Translations under genes and position numbers: made by a program
Shown: positions 1 to 8,582 of the stretch, one piece after another
Position numbering within the stretch: the stretch's first letter is position 1
How the letters are laid out: every line of letters begins with the position of its first letter
Assembly: GCF_017356265.1 (NCBI RefSeq)
Contig: NZ_JAFNAW010000001.1
Coordinates: 124,001-188,000 of the forward strand
Length of the DNA stretch: 64,000 nucleotides
Direction of reading: 5' to 3'
Source: Paracoccus fontiphilus
Lineage (GTDB): Bacteria; Pseudomonadota; Alphaproteobacteria; Rhodobacterales; Rhodobacteraceae
Notes under the pieces: generated by a model
The model's input: the letters and a program-made list of their open reading frames with translations, nothing else
The model's database searches: none
What the model was told of the DNA's origin: nothing

Positions 1-519
1 CAGGACGCGGCGCGGCAGGCGGTCCAGAAGGAACAGGTCGTCCGAGATCAGGCCCAGTTCCTCGCCCGGGATGCCGGGCAGGGCGGGGCGTCCGCCGACC
101 GCGATCAGGATGTGCTTGGCCGTTTTTCGCGTGCCGTCGGCCAGGGCGACCGTGTGGTGATCGACAACCGTGGCGCGCTGGTGAAAGATCTCGACCCCGG
201 ATTTCTCAAGGTTCGCGGTATAGATCACCTCGAGCCGGGTCAGCTCGGCGTGCAGCTTTTCGCGGAACACCTCCCAGTCGAAGCGGCCCGCCTGCGCCCC
301 TTCCCAGCCATAGCCGCGCATCTCCTCGGCCATCAGCCCGGCCTGGCTGGCGAAGATCATCAGCTTCTTGGGCACGCAGCCGCGGATAACGCAGGTGCCG
401 CCCATGCGGCTTTCCTCGGCCAGGGCCACGCGTGCGCCATGTTCGCCCGCCGCGATCCGCGCCGCCCTGACGCCGCCCGAGCCGCCGCCGATCACGAACA
501 GGTCATAGTCGAAAGTCAC
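1..519 (-). CDS. gor: Glutathione-disulfide reductase, N-terminal part (cut by window edge)
   Basis: The first 173 residues of a flavoprotein disulfide reductase are present and the rest lies beyond the left edge. Residues 10-16 form the FAD-binding GGGSGG turn. The redox disulfide motif GGTCVIRGCVPKK follows, with cysteines at about 43 and 48. The sequence around it matches glutathione reductase (NADPH-dependent reduction of GSSG in the cytoplasm) better than lipoamide dehydrogenase or mercuric reductase. The start is a GTG preceded by AAGGAGA, and that ribosome-binding site lies inside the last codons of rpiA, whose stop is only 4 bp away. The two genes are therefore co-transcribed and probably translationally coupled. 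Confidence 0.9.
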   Translation of the reverse strand, partial: MTFDYDLFVIGGGSGGVRAARIAAGEHGARVALAEESRMGGTCVIRGCVPKKLMIFASQAGLMAEEMRGYGWEGAQAGRFDWEVFREKLHAELTRLEVIYTANLEKSGVEIFHQRATVVDHHTVALADGTRKTAKHILIAVGGRPALPGIPGEELGLISDDLFLLDRLPRRVL

Positions 520-523
520 AGTC

Positions 524-1279
524 TCAGTCTCCTTCGCCGGCCAGCATGTCGGCGTCTATATCGGCATTGCGGTCAAGGCGGACAACCGTGCCATCGGGCT
601 TGCCGATGATCGCAAGGCTGCACATGCCCAGGAACAGCCCGTGTTCCACCACCCCCGGAATGGCGGCCAGGGCACGCGCCAGCGCCACCGGATCGGGGAT
701 GCATTGCAGGTGCAGGTCCAGGATCCAGTTCCCCTCGTCCGTCACCCAGGGCTCGCTGCCCTTCAGGCGCAGCAGGACGTCGCGGTCGCCAAGGTCCAGT
801 TCCTCCAGCGCGCGGCGGATCAGCGTGCGCGTCGTCTCGAAGCCGAACTGCAGCACCTCGACCGGCAGGGGAAAGGCGCCAAGCTGCTCGACCACCTTGG
901 CGGGATCGGCGATCACGACCATCCGCTTGCTGGCCGCCGCCACGATCTTCTCGCGCAGGTGGGCGCCGCCGCCGCCCTTGATCAGGTGCAGGTCGGGATC
1001 GACCTCGTCCGCGCCGTCGATGGTCATGTCCAGCCAGCCGATCCCGTCCAGGCTTTCGATGCGCAGCCCCAGGCTTTCGGCCAGTTCGCAGGTGGCCTTC
1101 GACGTGGCCGCGCAGCGCAGCGACAGCCCCTCAGCCCTGACGCGGGCGGCCAGTTCGCGGACCATGATGCTGGCGGTCGATCCGGTGCCAAGGCCCAGCT
1201 TCATGCCGTCCTGCACAAGGGCCACCGCCGCGCGGGCGGCCGCCAGCTTGGCGGGATCGGGTTCGGAACTCTGCGCCAT
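524..1279 (-). CDS. rpiA: Ribose-5-phosphate isomerase A
   Basis: This 251-residue cytosolic enzyme interconverts ribose 5-phosphate and ribulose 5-phosphate in the pentose phosphate pathway. Family motifs are complete: GLGTGSTAS (about residues 29-37), DGADEVD (88-94), which carries catalytic and substrate-binding acidic residues, and KGGGGAHLREK (101-111). The ATG at 1279 is chosen over a longer upstream frame because a GGAGG sequence sits 6 bases ahead of it and homologues start near this point. It lies between the histidine kinase gene (69-bp gap) and gor (4-bp gap), all on the minus strand. Confidence 0.95.
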   Translation of the reverse strand: MAQSSEPDPAKLAAARAAVALVQDGMKLGLGTGSTASIMVRELAARVRAEGLSLRCAATSKATCELAESLGLRIESLDGIGWLDMTIDGADEVDPDLHLIKGGGGAHLREKIVAAASKRMVVIADPAKVVEQLGAFPLPVEVLQFGFETTRTLIRRALEELDLGDRDVLLRLKGSEPWVTDEGNWILDLHLQCIPDPVALARALAAIPGVVEHGLFLGMCSLAIIGKPDGTVVRLDRNADIDADMLAGEGD

Positions 1280-1348
1280 GGGCGGCCTCCATCCATGATT
1301 GTCGCAATGGTTATAGGCCAGGGTCCTGCCGCCCGCCACCGGCAAAGC

Positions 1349-2461
1349 CTATCCGCGGCTGGCGCTTTCCGGCAGGATCACCGTGAAGGTGCTGCCCTTC
1401 CCGCGGGTGCTGTCGATGCGCAGCCGGCCCCGGTGGCGGTTGACGATGTGCTTGACGATGGCAAGGCCAAGCCCCGTGCCGCCCTGCGCCCGCGACCGGT
1501 GCGTATCGACGCGGTAGAAACGCTCGGTCAGGCGCGGCAGGTGCATCCCCTCGATCCCCTCGCCCCGGTCGCGGATCTCGACCGCCCATGCCGGGCCGCG
1601 CAAAAGCGGCTCGTGGTCGATGCGGCGCAGGGAAACGCCCAGATAGCCGCCCGACGCGCCGTATTTCAGCGCGTTCTCGATCAGGTTCTGGAACACCTGC
1701 ACAAGCTGGTCGGGATCGCCCGGCACCCGCTGGCTGCCTGCCAGCCCGTCCGTCTCGACGGTGATGCCCGCCGCCCTTGCCGCGTTGTCCATCGTGGCCA
1801 GCACGCCCCGCAGCAGCAGCGGCAGGTCCACCTGCGCCGACGGACGGCGCCGCTCCTCGGCCTGGACGCGGCTGAGGGACAAAAGGTCGCTGACCAGGCG
1901 GTTCATGCGCGCCGCCTCGCGCTCCATGATGTCCAGGAAACGGTCGCGGGCCTTGGCATCGTCGCGGGCGGGGCCGCGTAGCGTCTCGATGAAGCCGATC
2001 ATCGCGGTCAGGGGCGTCTTCAGCTCGTGGCTGACATTGGCCACGAAGTCCCGGCGCATCTGTTCGGCTTCCTCGGTTTCCGAGCGGTCCAGAACGGCGA
2101 TGGTGGCCCCCCGCCCCAGCGGCGAGGGAAGCCGCGCCACGGTGATCTCTGCCGCGATGTCGCGCCCGTCGGCCACGATCACGGCATTCAGGATCGCCAC
2201 GCCGTCGGTGGGCACGGGCAGCGACGGGTCGGGCGTGGGCGCCGGGTGGCGGTCGGGTTCCAGCACCCAATCGACCGCCGCCACGACGGCCGGGTGGCGC
2301 AGGATCGTCACGAAGGGACGGTTCAGCAGGTCGCCCCCGCCGAACAGCGCGACCGCCGCGCGGTTGGCGCCGATGGTGCGCGCCTTGCCGTCGACGGCCA
2401 GCATCGGGACGGGAACGCCCTCCAGCAGATCGGATGCCCGGCGCTGCGCGTCTTGGCTCAT
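1349..2461 (-). CDS. Soluble PhoR-like sensor histidine kinase
   Basis: A 370-residue histidine kinase. A PAS-like region (about residues 11-125) is followed by a HisKA domain with phosphoacceptor His145 in VSHELKTPLT. The HATPase domain has an N box (NLIENALKYG), a G1 box (RDRGEGI) and a G2 box (GGTGLGLAI). The architecture resembles PhoR of the phosphate regulon, but no hydrophobic segment is long enough for a membrane anchor, so it is probably cytoplasmic. No response regulator or pst transport gene is adjacent here, so assignment to phosphate control is only by similarity. It sits 43 bp after gmk and 69 bp before rpiA, in the same direction. Confidence 0.8.
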   Translation of the reverse strand: MSQDAQRRASDLLEGVPVPMLAVDGKARTIGANRAAVALFGGGDLLNRPFVTILRHPAVVAAVDWVLEPDRHPAPTPDPSLPVPTDGVAILNAVIVADGRDIAAEITVARLPSPLGRGATIAVLDRSETEEAEQMRRDFVANVSHELKTPLTAMIGFIETLRGPARDDAKARDRFLDIMEREAARMNRLVSDLLSLSRVQAEERRRPSAQVDLPLLLRGVLATMDNAARAAGITVETDGLAGSQRVPGDPDQLVQVFQNLIENALKYGASGGYLGVSLRRIDHEPLLRGPAWAVEIRDRGEGIEGMHLPRLTERFYRVDTHRSRAQGGTGLGLAIVKHIVNRHRGRLRIDSTRGKGSTFTVILPESASRG

Positions 2462-2504
2462 GGATGCCGCCCCGATCCGGCCGCGGAATGGTCGCGGCGC
2501 CGGA

Positions 2505-3134
2505 TCATGCGTCCTCCTCCATCAGGTTTCTGACAAAGCGCCCCAGTCCGGCCTGACGGTCGCGGCGCAGGCGTTCGGCCGTCAGGATGGCGCGCAGCCG
2601 GCCCTCGGTCTCGTCCAGGTCGTCGTTGACCAGGACATAGTCGTATTCCGCCCAATGGCTGATCTCGGCGCGGCTCTTCTCCATCCGAGAGGCGATGACG
2701 GCGTCGCTGTCCTGCCCGCGCCCGCGCAGCCGCCGTTCCAGTTCCGGCAGCGACGGCGGCAGCACGAAGATCGACACGACATGCCCGCCCAGGGCCGAGG
2801 CCCGGATCTGCTGGCCGCCCTGCCAGTCCACGTCGAACAGCGTGTCCCGGCCGTCGCGCATCGCGGCCTCGACCGGGGCGCGGGGGCTGCCGTAAAGGTT
2901 TCCGAAAACCTCGGCATATTCCAGCATCTGGCCCTGTTCGACCATTTGCCGGAAGGCGCCGGGGGTGGTGAAGTAGTAGTGCTGCCCCTCGACCTCGCCC
3001 GGACGGGGCGCGCGCGTCGTGGCAGAGACCGAAAAGCGCAGCGAGGGGTCCCAGTCCATCAGGCGCCGGGCCAGCGTGGATTTCCCCGCGCCCGAAGGCG
3101 ATGACAGGATGATCAACAGGCCGGTGCGGTCCAT
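2505..3134 (-). CDS. gmk: Guanylate kinase
   Basis: A 209-residue nucleotide kinase converting GMP to GDP with ATP. The P-loop [10 protein letters not shown] lies at about residues 10-19, followed by the GMP-binding stretch [15 protein letters not shown] and the lid region. Length is typical. The ATG at 3134 is preceded by AAGGAAGG at a good distance, which decides it against the frame-open extension upstream. It is the first gene of the minus-strand group gmk, histidine kinase, rpiA, gor. Its promoter must lie in the 200-bp divergent region shared with the PAS_5 gene, which contains a CtrA-type site. Confidence 0.95.
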   Translation of the reverse strand: MDRTGLLIILSSPSGAGKSTLARRLMDWDPSLRFSVSATTRAPRPGEVEGQHYYFTTPGAFRQMVEQGQMLEYAEVFGNLYGSPRAPVEAAMRDGRDTLFDVDWQGGQQIRASALGGHVVSIFVLPPSLPELERRLRGRGQDSDAVIASRMEKSRAEISHWAEYDYVLVNDDLDETEGRLRAILTAERLRRDRQAGLGRFVRNLMEEDA

Positions 3135-3222
3135 GGGCGTCCTTCCTTTTTGGCGTGACGGCGGGATGGACCAGCACCGCCGGACGGTCAAGGGCCGCCG
3201 GAGACAGGTTTGTGCGACAGAG

Positions 3223-3238
3223 TTAACCATTCGTTAGC
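3223..3238. promoter_or_regulatory. CtrA-type box, TTAA-N7-TTAG
   Basis: The sequence TTAACCATTCGTTAGC matches the CtrA full site TTAA-N7-TTAA(C) except for the last base of the second half. It also contains the known half-site TTAACCAT. It lies in the 202-bp region between the divergent gmk and PAS_5 genes, about 90 bp from the gmk start and 100 bp from the PAS_5 start. Binding is inferred from consensus only. Confidence 0.45.
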
Positions 3239-3264
3239 AAAACGACTCGGCAGCGCCCCGGATA

Positions 3265-3292
3265 TTGTTTATCATGGCGTTGTAGTAACAAT
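3265..3292 (+). promoter_or_regulatory. Possible promoter for the PAS_5 gene
   Basis: A -35-like TTGTTT (3265-3270) and a -10-like AACAAT (3287-3292) are separated by 16 bp, about 45 bp before the PAS_5 start. The two ends also form the inverted pair ATTGTT/AACAAT. The match to sigma-70 is moderate. Confidence 0.3.
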
Positions 3293-3336
3293 GCATCCGC
3301 GTATCGGGATGCGTATTCGGTAACGAGGGTAAGGCA

Positions 3337-4119
3337 TTGTCGGAATGTCAGGACGACGACGCGCGTTCGCATCTGCCGCTGGTGGATCGGACAGGCCAGA
3401 TCTTGCATCTGGCGGACTTCAACCCGACGCAGCCTGCGCGAATCCTGAACGACCTGCGCGCATACTGGGACAGTCTTCGGCGGGGCCGCGCGGTTCCCGC
3501 AAGGTCCGATATCCAGCCCCAGGGCATCCGCCGGGCGCTGGATTACGCGTTCATCCTGGAACGTATCGCGCCCGGTGCCGCGCGCTTCCGCCTGGCCGGA
3601 CAGCACCTGATCGACCTGATGGGCATGGAGGTGCGCGGCATGGCCTTCTGTTCGCTGGCCAACGGCAGTTCGCGCGGACGGCTGTCCGACGTGCTTGAAT
3701 CGGTGTTCCGCGCCCCGCAACTGGCGCAGATGACGCTGCACGCCAAGGCCGAATATGCCCGCCCCGAACTGTCGGCGCGGATGCTGCTGCTGCCGCTGAC
3801 CTCGGATCTGGGGGACGTGACCCGCGCCCTCGGCTGCATCATCGCGGAAGGCCAGATCGGCGTCGCGCCGCGCCGCTTCGACCTGATCGGCGACGAGGTG
3901 ATGCCGATCCTGGAAGGCGGCAAGACGCTGGCGCCATCGCCCTCGGCCTTCGACCAGGACCGCCTTTCGGGGGGGCGCCAGGGAACGCCGATCCGGCCAA
4001 TCGCCTCAATGGACCGGCCGGAAAAGCGCGACGCCAGCGCCGAAGCGCGCCGCGCCGGCTTCAGGGTCATCACCTTGCCGCAGGCAACGCTGCCGACGGG
4101 CACCACCAAGACACCCTAG
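3337..4119 (+). CDS. PAS_5 (PF07310-type) regulatory protein
   Basis: A 260-residue protein whose residues of about 25-170 (LRAYWDSLRRGRAVPARSD onward) match the PAS_5 family, common in alphaproteobacteria and often called a PAS domain-containing protein. No output domain or DNA-binding motif is obvious, and the C-terminal 80 residues look disordered. The best start is a TTG, preceded by a GAGGGTAAGG stretch; no ATG in this frame fits. It is divergent from gmk, with a CtrA-like box between them. Its TAG stop shares the palindrome CTAG with the stop of the convergent acetyltransferase gene. Function is unknown; a sensory or cell-cycle-linked role is only suggested by context. Confidence 0.7.
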   Translation: MSECQDDDARSHLPLVDRTGQILHLADFNPTQPARILNDLRAYWDSLRRGRAVPARSDIQPQGIRRALDYAFILERIAPGAARFRLAGQHLIDLMGMEVRGMAFCSLANGSSRGRLSDVLESVFRAPQLAQMTLHAKAEYARPELSARMLLLPLTSDLGDVTRALGCIIAEGQIGVAPRRFDLIGDEVMPILEGGKTLAPSPSAFDQDRLSGGRQGTPIRPIASMDRPEKRDASAEARRAGFRVITLPQATLPTGTTKTP

Positions 4120-5099
4120 GCCCGCACGCGCCTGCGCCAGCGATAGATGGCAGCGGGCGCCGGCTGGCTGCGGGCAAGCGAGGACAGCATCCGGTCCTCC
4201 TCGCGCTGGAAGCCTAGGTTCTTCAGCAGGCGCCGCGAGGGCTGGTTGTCCAGGAACACGTCGGCCAGCAGCTCGGGCGGATCAAAGCGGGCGACGATCT
4301 CGGCCAGGAAGGCGCGGCCCATTTCCTCGCCCAATCCCTGCCCCGCCAGCGCGGGATCGAGGAAATAGAACACGCGCGGCGGATCGCCCGCGCTCATCCC
4401 GATCGAGCCCGCCACTTGCCCCTGGTGGCGCACGGTCAGCCGCATGGGCGGAAGCAGGCCGTCGGACTGGAACAACGGGGCCATGTCCTCGGGCGTCATG
4501 TCCGGGTGGAACAGCAAAAGCTTCGCGGCGACCTCGGGGAGGGTGGCAATCCGGTGCAGGTCGGGCAGGTCAGCAGGGCGGAACGGTTCGATGACAAGGC
4601 GCGGCGTCGTCAGGGCGATGGCGTGGCGCCGGGCGAAATCGGCCCGCGTCAGGCCCAGCGACAGGCCCGGCAGGTGACGCTGCTGCGGTTGCGACCACAG
4701 CATGACCTCGACCCGCGGGCGAAAGCCCAGACGGGACAGCAGGGCGGCGGATGGGGTGTTGCCCTGCAGGCAGTTGGCCTCGACATCGGCGGAACGCTGC
4801 AGGAAACGCCGCGACAGGGCCATGACAGACGCCCGTTCCGCAAGCCCCTGCCGCTGCGCGAAGGGCGCCATCCAGATGCCGAAGCTGGACGAGGCGCGGA
4901 CCATGCCCAGCAGCCGGTCGCCCTGCCGGACGGCGTATTCGCCCAAGCCCGCCTCGGTGATGAAGGCGGTCGCATCCGCCGGGCCATAGGGCCAGGGCAC
5001 GGCGGTCAGCCATCGCGTCAGCTGCCAATCGGACAGAGCATCGACGATGGCTGCGGTATCTTCGGGCCGCGGACGGGTCAAGGTCAGCGGCGCGGTCAC
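4116..5099 (-). CDS. Tandem GNAT-domain acetyltransferase
   Basis: This 327-residue protein consists of two GNAT N-acetyltransferase folds joined head to tail (about residues 5-150 and 160-315). Each half starts with a similar strand (LTLTRPRPED and LVIEPFRPAD). Each keeps an acetyl-CoA pyrophosphate-binding turn of the Q/RxxGxG/A type: QRQGLAER in the first and AGQGLGEE in the second. Each also ends with the usual N-P-S neighbour-of-active-site helix (NTPSAALL, NQPSRRLL). The likely reaction is acetylation of an amine, probably RimJ/RimL-like, but the substrate cannot be read from sequence. It ends inside the PAS_5 stop codon and lies 5 bp upstream of the rnd stop. Confidence 0.75.
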   Translation of the reverse strand: MTAPLTLTRPRPEDTAAIVDALSDWQLTRWLTAVPWPYGPADATAFITEAGLGEYAVRQGDRLLGMVRASSSFGIWMAPFAQRQGLAERASVMALSRRFLQRSADVEANCLQGNTPSAALLSRLGFRPRVEVMLWSQPQQRHLPGLSLGLTRADFARRHAIALTTPRLVIEPFRPADLPDLHRIATLPEVAAKLLLFHPDMTPEDMAPLFQSDGLLPPMRLTVRHQGQVAGSIGMSAGDPPRVFYFLDPALAGQGLGEEMGRAFLAEIVARFDPPELLADVFLDNQPSRRLLKNLGFQREEDRMLSSLARSQPAPAAIYRWRRRVRA

Positions 5100-5104
5100 G
5101 GCGG

Positions 5105-6286
5105 CTAGCCCACGGGCACGACGCGAACCGCGCCGCCCTTGGCCGAAAGCGCGATCTCTCCGCCCGCCAGGCGCAGGGCGTCCTGGCCGAAGACCTCGGC
5201 GCGCCAGCCCTTCAGCGCGGGCAGGTCACGCTCGCCCGAGGCGATGGCGTCCAGTTCCGCGGACGAGGCGATCAGCTTCGGCGCCACCCCCGCCGCGTCG
5301 GCCTTGGCCTTCAGCAGCACCCGCAACAGATCCGACAGCGCGGCGTTGCCCGGCTTGCCGGGTTCCTCTCCCTTGGGCTGCGGCAGGTCCTTGGCCTCGG
5401 TCCCCGCCTTGACGGCGGCCAGGATGCCGTTCGCGATCTCTCCCTTGCGGGCCTCGCGCAGCAGCAGGCGCGACCGGCCCAGGTCGGCCTCGGTCACGGG
5501 CTTGGTCGAGGCGACCTCGATCATGGCATCGTCCTTGAAGACCCGCGACCGGGGAATGTCGCGTTCCTGGGCATAGGCCTCGCGGAAGCGGGCCAGTTCG
5601 CGCAGGATCGCCAGGAAGCGCGGCGAGTTGGTGCGCGTGCGGACCTTGAGCCAGGCTTCCTCGGGTCGGGTGATGTAGGTTTCGGGGTCTTCCAGGACCG
5701 CGATCTCCTCGGCCAGCCAGCTTTCGCGGTCGTTCTTGCGAAGCTCGGCCGACAGGAATTCGTAGATGACGCGCAGATGCGTCACGTCGGCCAGGGCATA
5801 GGCCGCCTGCGCGTCCGACAAGGGGCGGCGCGACCAGTCGGTGAAGCGCGAGGACTTGTCCAGGTTCGCCTTGGCGATCTTGCGCACCAGCGTTTCATAG
5901 CCGACCTGCTCGCCGAAGCCGCAGACCATGGCGGCGACCTGCGTGTCGAACAGGGGCTGCGGGAAAAGGCCCGCGTCGTGGAAGAAGATTTCCAGGTCCT
6001 GCCGTGCGGCGTGAAAAACCTTGACCGTGCCGGGATGGCGGAACAGGTCGTAAAGCGGCTCCAGCGACAGGCCCTCGGCCAAGGGGTCCACCAGCACGGC
6101 CTCGCCCCCTGCAGCCTTGGGGGTCGATGCGGGCGGCAGCGCCATCTGGATCAGGCACAGCTTGGACCAATAGGTCCGTTCGCGCAGGAATTCGGTGTCG
6201 ATCGTGACATAGGGCGCGGCTTTCGCGGCCTCGCAGAAGCGGGCAAGCTCCTCGGTCCGGGTGATCGTGATGATGTCGTCGCTCAT
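5105..6286 (-). CDS. rnd: Ribonuclease D
   Basis: A 393-residue 3'-5' exoribonuclease of the DEDD family, used in tRNA 3'-end maturation. The four acidic signature regions are visible: IDTEF near the N terminus, FHAARQDLEIF, DTQVAAM, and YALADVTHL. An HRDC-type helical domain follows at about residues 210-290. Length is normal for the family. The ATG at 6286 follows a stretch containing GAAAGACCC, only a weak ribosome-binding site. tgt, another tRNA-modification gene, lies 97 bp upstream in the same direction, so the pair may be transcribed together. Confidence 0.93.
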   Translation of the reverse strand: MSDDIITITRTEELARFCEAAKAAPYVTIDTEFLRERTYWSKLCLIQMALPPASTPKAAGGEAVLVDPLAEGLSLEPLYDLFRHPGTVKVFHAARQDLEIFFHDAGLFPQPLFDTQVAAMVCGFGEQVGYETLVRKIAKANLDKSSRFTDWSRRPLSDAQAAYALADVTHLRVIYEFLSAELRKNDRESWLAEEIAVLEDPETYITRPEEAWLKVRTRTNSPRFLAILRELARFREAYAQERDIPRSRVFKDDAMIEVASTKPVTEADLGRSRLLLREARKGEIANGILAAVKAGTEAKDLPQPKGEEPGKPGNAALSDLLRVLLKAKADAAGVAPKLIASSAELDAIASGERDLPALKGWRAEVFGQDALRLAGGEIALSAKGGAVRVVPVG

Positions 6287-6383
6287 GAGGGTCTTTCAAA
6301 CCGGGCGGTTCGTCCGCCAATCTGCAACGGATAGGGGCAAGTTGAGGCGATGAAAAGCGTTTTTGGTCAATCGGCCGCACGGA

Positions 6384-7517
6384 TCACAGAGGGGGGATGT
6401 CGCCCTGCGCCCGTGCCGCATGGAAATCGGCCACGTGATCGTCCAGCCGCCCTTCGGCAATGGCGCCGCGCAGGCCCTCCATCAGTTCCTGGAAATAGTG
6501 CAGGTTGTGCCAGGTCAGAAGCATCCCGCTGATCATCTCGCCCGCCCGGAAGACGTGGTGCAGATAGGCGCGGCTGTAGCCGGTACAGGCCGGGCAGGTG
6601 CAATGCTCGTCCAGCGGGCGCGGGTCGTCGGCATGGCGGGCGTTCTTGATGTTGACCTGGCCCCGCCGCGTCCAGGCCTGTCCCGTGCGCCCTGACCGCG
6701 AGGGCAGCACGCAGTCCATCATGTCGACGCCGCGCTGCACGGCCCCCACGATGTCGTCGGGCTTGCCCACGCCCATCAGGTAACGCGGCTTGTCCACCGG
6801 CAGGAAGCCGGGCGCATAGTCGAGAACGCCGAACATCGCCTCCTGCCCCTCGCCCACTGCCAACCCGCCGATGGCGTAGCCGTCGAAGCCGATGGATTTC
6901 AACGCCTCGGCGCTTTCCTCGCGCAACTCGGGCGTGACGCCGCCCTGCATGATGCCGAACAGCGCGTGGCCGGGACGGTCGCCAAAGGCGTCGCGCGACC
7001 GCTGCGCCCAGCGCATCGACAGGCGCATGGACTGGGCCACCGCCTCCTCGGTCGCCGGAAGCGCCGGGCATTCGTCGAAGCACATCACGATGTCGCTGCC
7101 CAAGAGGCGCTGGATCTCCATGCTGGTTTCGGGCGACAGCGTGTGCTTGGACCCGTCGATATGGGACGAGAAGGTGACGCCGTCCTCGGTCAGCTTGCGC
7201 AGCGCGGCCAGCGACATCACCTGGAAGCCGCCGGAATCGGTCAGGATGGGCCGGTCCCAGTTCATGAAGCGGTGCAGCCCCCCCAGGCGGGCGATCCGTT
7301 CGGCGCCGGGGCGCAGCATCAGGTGATAGGTGTTGCCCAGCAGGATGTCGGCCCCCGTGGCGCGCACCGATTCCGGCAGCATCGCCTTGACGGTGGCGGC
7401 GGTGCCGACGGGCATGAAGGCGGGGGTGCGGATTTCCCCGCGCGGCGTGTGGATGGTGCCGGTCCGGGCGCGGCCGTCGGTCGTGCGGAGGGTGAAGTGG
7501 AAACGCTCGCTCATCAT
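6384..7517 (-). CDS. tgt: Queuine tRNA-ribosyltransferase
   Basis: A 377-residue tRNA-guanine transglycosylase that swaps guanine-34 for the preQ1 base in tRNAs with GUN anticodons. The TIM-barrel hallmarks are intact: [11 protein letters not shown] with the substrate-binding aspartate, and PSRSGRTGQ with the nucleophile region. The zinc site [16 protein letters not shown] lies near the C terminus. Two ATG codons in a row (7517 and 7514) could serve as start, with only a weak purine-rich sequence before them. It is divergent from the SufT-like gene and upstream of rnd. Confidence 0.96.
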   Translation of the reverse strand: MMSERFHFTLRTTDGRARTGTIHTPRGEIRTPAFMPVGTAATVKAMLPESVRATGADILLGNTYHLMLRPGAERIARLGGLHRFMNWDRPILTDSGGFQVMSLAALRKLTEDGVTFSSHIDGSKHTLSPETSMEIQRLLGSDIVMCFDECPALPATEEAVAQSMRLSMRWAQRSRDAFGDRPGHALFGIMQGGVTPELREESAEALKSIGFDGYAIGGLAVGEGQEAMFGVLDYAPGFLPVDKPRYLMGVGKPDDIVGAVQRGVDMMDCVLPSRSGRTGQAWTRRGQVNIKNARHADDPRPLDEHCTCPACTGYSRAYLHHVFRAGEMISGMLLTWHNLHYFQELMEGLRGAIAEGRLDDHVADFHAARAQGDIPPL

Positions 7518-7582
7518 GGGGCCTGTCGCTGGAACCGGCCGTGTCTAACGAATGCGGCAGGGCTTCGCAATCCGTCCCGTCT

Positions 7583-7612
7583 CTGGACGGGGCAAGGGCC
7601 TGCGCCTATATA
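7583..7612 (+). promoter_or_regulatory. Possible promoter for the SufT-like gene
   Basis: A -10-like TATATA (7607-7612) lies 18 bp after a -35-like CTGGAC (7583-7588), 26 bp before the start codon at 7639. The AT-rich TATATAAA stands out in this GC-rich gap between tgt and the DUF59 gene. Confidence 0.4.
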
Positions 7613-7638
7613 AAGGGCGCATTTGACAGGAACACGCC

Positions 7639-7992
7639 ATGACCGAACTGCAGGAAGGCGCCCCGCTGATCGCGCCCTCGTCCACCGACCATCCGCTTTA
7701 TGACAGCGTCGTCGAAGCCTGCAAGACCGTCTACGACCCCGAGATACCCGTCAACATCTTCGACCTGGGGCTGATCTACACGATTGGCATCAATGACGGG
7801 AACGAAGTCCGCGTGGTCATGACCCTGACCGCGCCCGGCTGCCCGGTCGCGGGCGAGATGCCGGGCTGGGTCGCCGACGCGGTCGAGGCCATCCCGGGCG
7901 TCAGGCAGGTCGATGTGGAGATGACCTTCCAGCCGCAATGGGGCATGGACATGATGTCCGACGAGGCCCGGCTGGAACTGGGCTTCATGTAG
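7639..7992 (+). CDS. sufT: SufT-like DUF59/MIP18-family iron-sulfur assembly protein
   Basis: A 117-residue protein of the DUF59 (MIP18) family, which helps deliver or mature iron-sulfur clusters. The core is complete: VYDPEIPVNIFDLGLIY (about residues 35-51) and MTLTAPGCPVAGEMPGWV, with the conserved cysteine, then the C-terminal amphipathic tail. It carries no other domain. The next gene in the same direction is an A-type cluster carrier, as at the end of suf operons in related bacteria, but the rest of a suf operon is not in this window. The symbol rests on family similarity. Confidence 0.8.
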   Translation: MTELQEGAPLIAPSSTDHPLYDSVVEACKTVYDPEIPVNIFDLGLIYTIGINDGNEVRVVMTLTAPGCPVAGEMPGWVADAVEAIPGVRQVDVEMTFQPQWGMDMMSDEARLELGFM

Positions 7993-8008
7993 GCCTCGCG
8001 GGTGCAAG

Positions 8009-8063
8009 CCGGGGGACTTCACGTCCCCCGGTCCCCCTGTGGGATATTTGGTCCAAGATGAAA
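8009..8063 (+). repeat. Hairpin-plus-box intergenic element, copy 1
   Basis: A perfect 9-bp stem (CCGGGGGAC at 8009-8017, loop TTCAC, GTCCCCCGG at 8023-8031) is followed by a 22-bp box, GGATATTTGG...AAGATGAAA, at 8042-8063. The identical 22-bp box, again next to a CCGGGGG hairpin, occurs in opposite orientation at 37663-37714, and a diverged copy at 58799-58867. The stem could act as a terminator or processing site between the sufT-like and sufA-like genes. Confidence 0.7.
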
Positions 8064-8127
8064 ACGCCCGCGTCTTGATGGGCGCGGGGTGCGGGACTAT
8101 CTTTCTTGCGAACAGAAGGAACGCGCC

Positions 8128-8499
8128 ATGTTTGCCATTCCCGGATCGGTTCCGGTCACCATCACGCCCGCCGCCGAACGTCAGATCGCCCGGCTGATGG
8201 CCGGCAGGAACGCCTTTGGCCTGCGGATCGGGCTGAAGAAGGGCGGCTGCGCGGGCATGGAATACACCATGGATCTGGTCGAAGCGGCCGAGCCGAACGA
8301 GGAAGTGGTCGAACAGGGCGCGGCCCGCGTGCTGATCGCGCCCAAGGCGCAGATGTTCCTTTTCGGGACCGAGATCGACTATGAGACCGGGGTGCTGGAA
8401 TCGCAGTTCAGGTTCCGCAACCCCAATGTGACCGACGCCTGCGGCTGCGGCGAATCGGTACGGTTCGAGCCCCTGGAAGGCAGCCGCGCCGGCGGGTGA
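8128..8499 (+). CDS. sufA: SufA/IscA-type iron-sulfur cluster carrier (HesB family)
   Basis: A 123-residue A-type carrier that receives iron-sulfur clusters from a scaffold and passes them to apoproteins. The three conserved cysteines are present: KKGGCAGM in the middle and the C-terminal DACGCGESV pair. The ATG at 8128 is chosen because AAGGAA lies 7-8 bases upstream and the family starts here; upstream codons in frame have no ribosome-binding site. It follows the sufT-like gene with a 135-bp gap that holds a hairpin-box repeat. It could equally be called iscA or erpA-like; the suf name follows its neighbour. Confidence 0.85.
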   Translation: MFAIPGSVPVTITPAAERQIARLMAGRNAFGLRIGLKKGGCAGMEYTMDLVEAAEPNEEVVEQGAARVLIAPKAQMFLFGTEIDYETGVLESQFRFRNPNVTDACGCGESVRFEPLEGSRAGG

Positions 8500-8549
8500 T
8501 TTCCCGGCCGGTTGCGGCGCTATCATGATTGCGAAGCGCGTCCTGCCGC

Positions 8550-8576
8550 CCTAAGCCACTGGCGTAGCTTAGGAGG
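8550..8576 (+). promoter_or_regulatory. Leader hairpin overlapping the tpiA ribosome-binding site
   Basis: CCTAAGC (8550-8556) can pair with GCTTAGG (8567-8573). The right arm supplies the first three bases of the Shine-Dalgarno AGGAGG (8571-8576), which sits 6 bases before the tpiA ATG. Partial occlusion of the site is possible. The stem is short, so this is a weak inference. Confidence 0.35.
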
Positions 8577-8582
8577 AATGGC

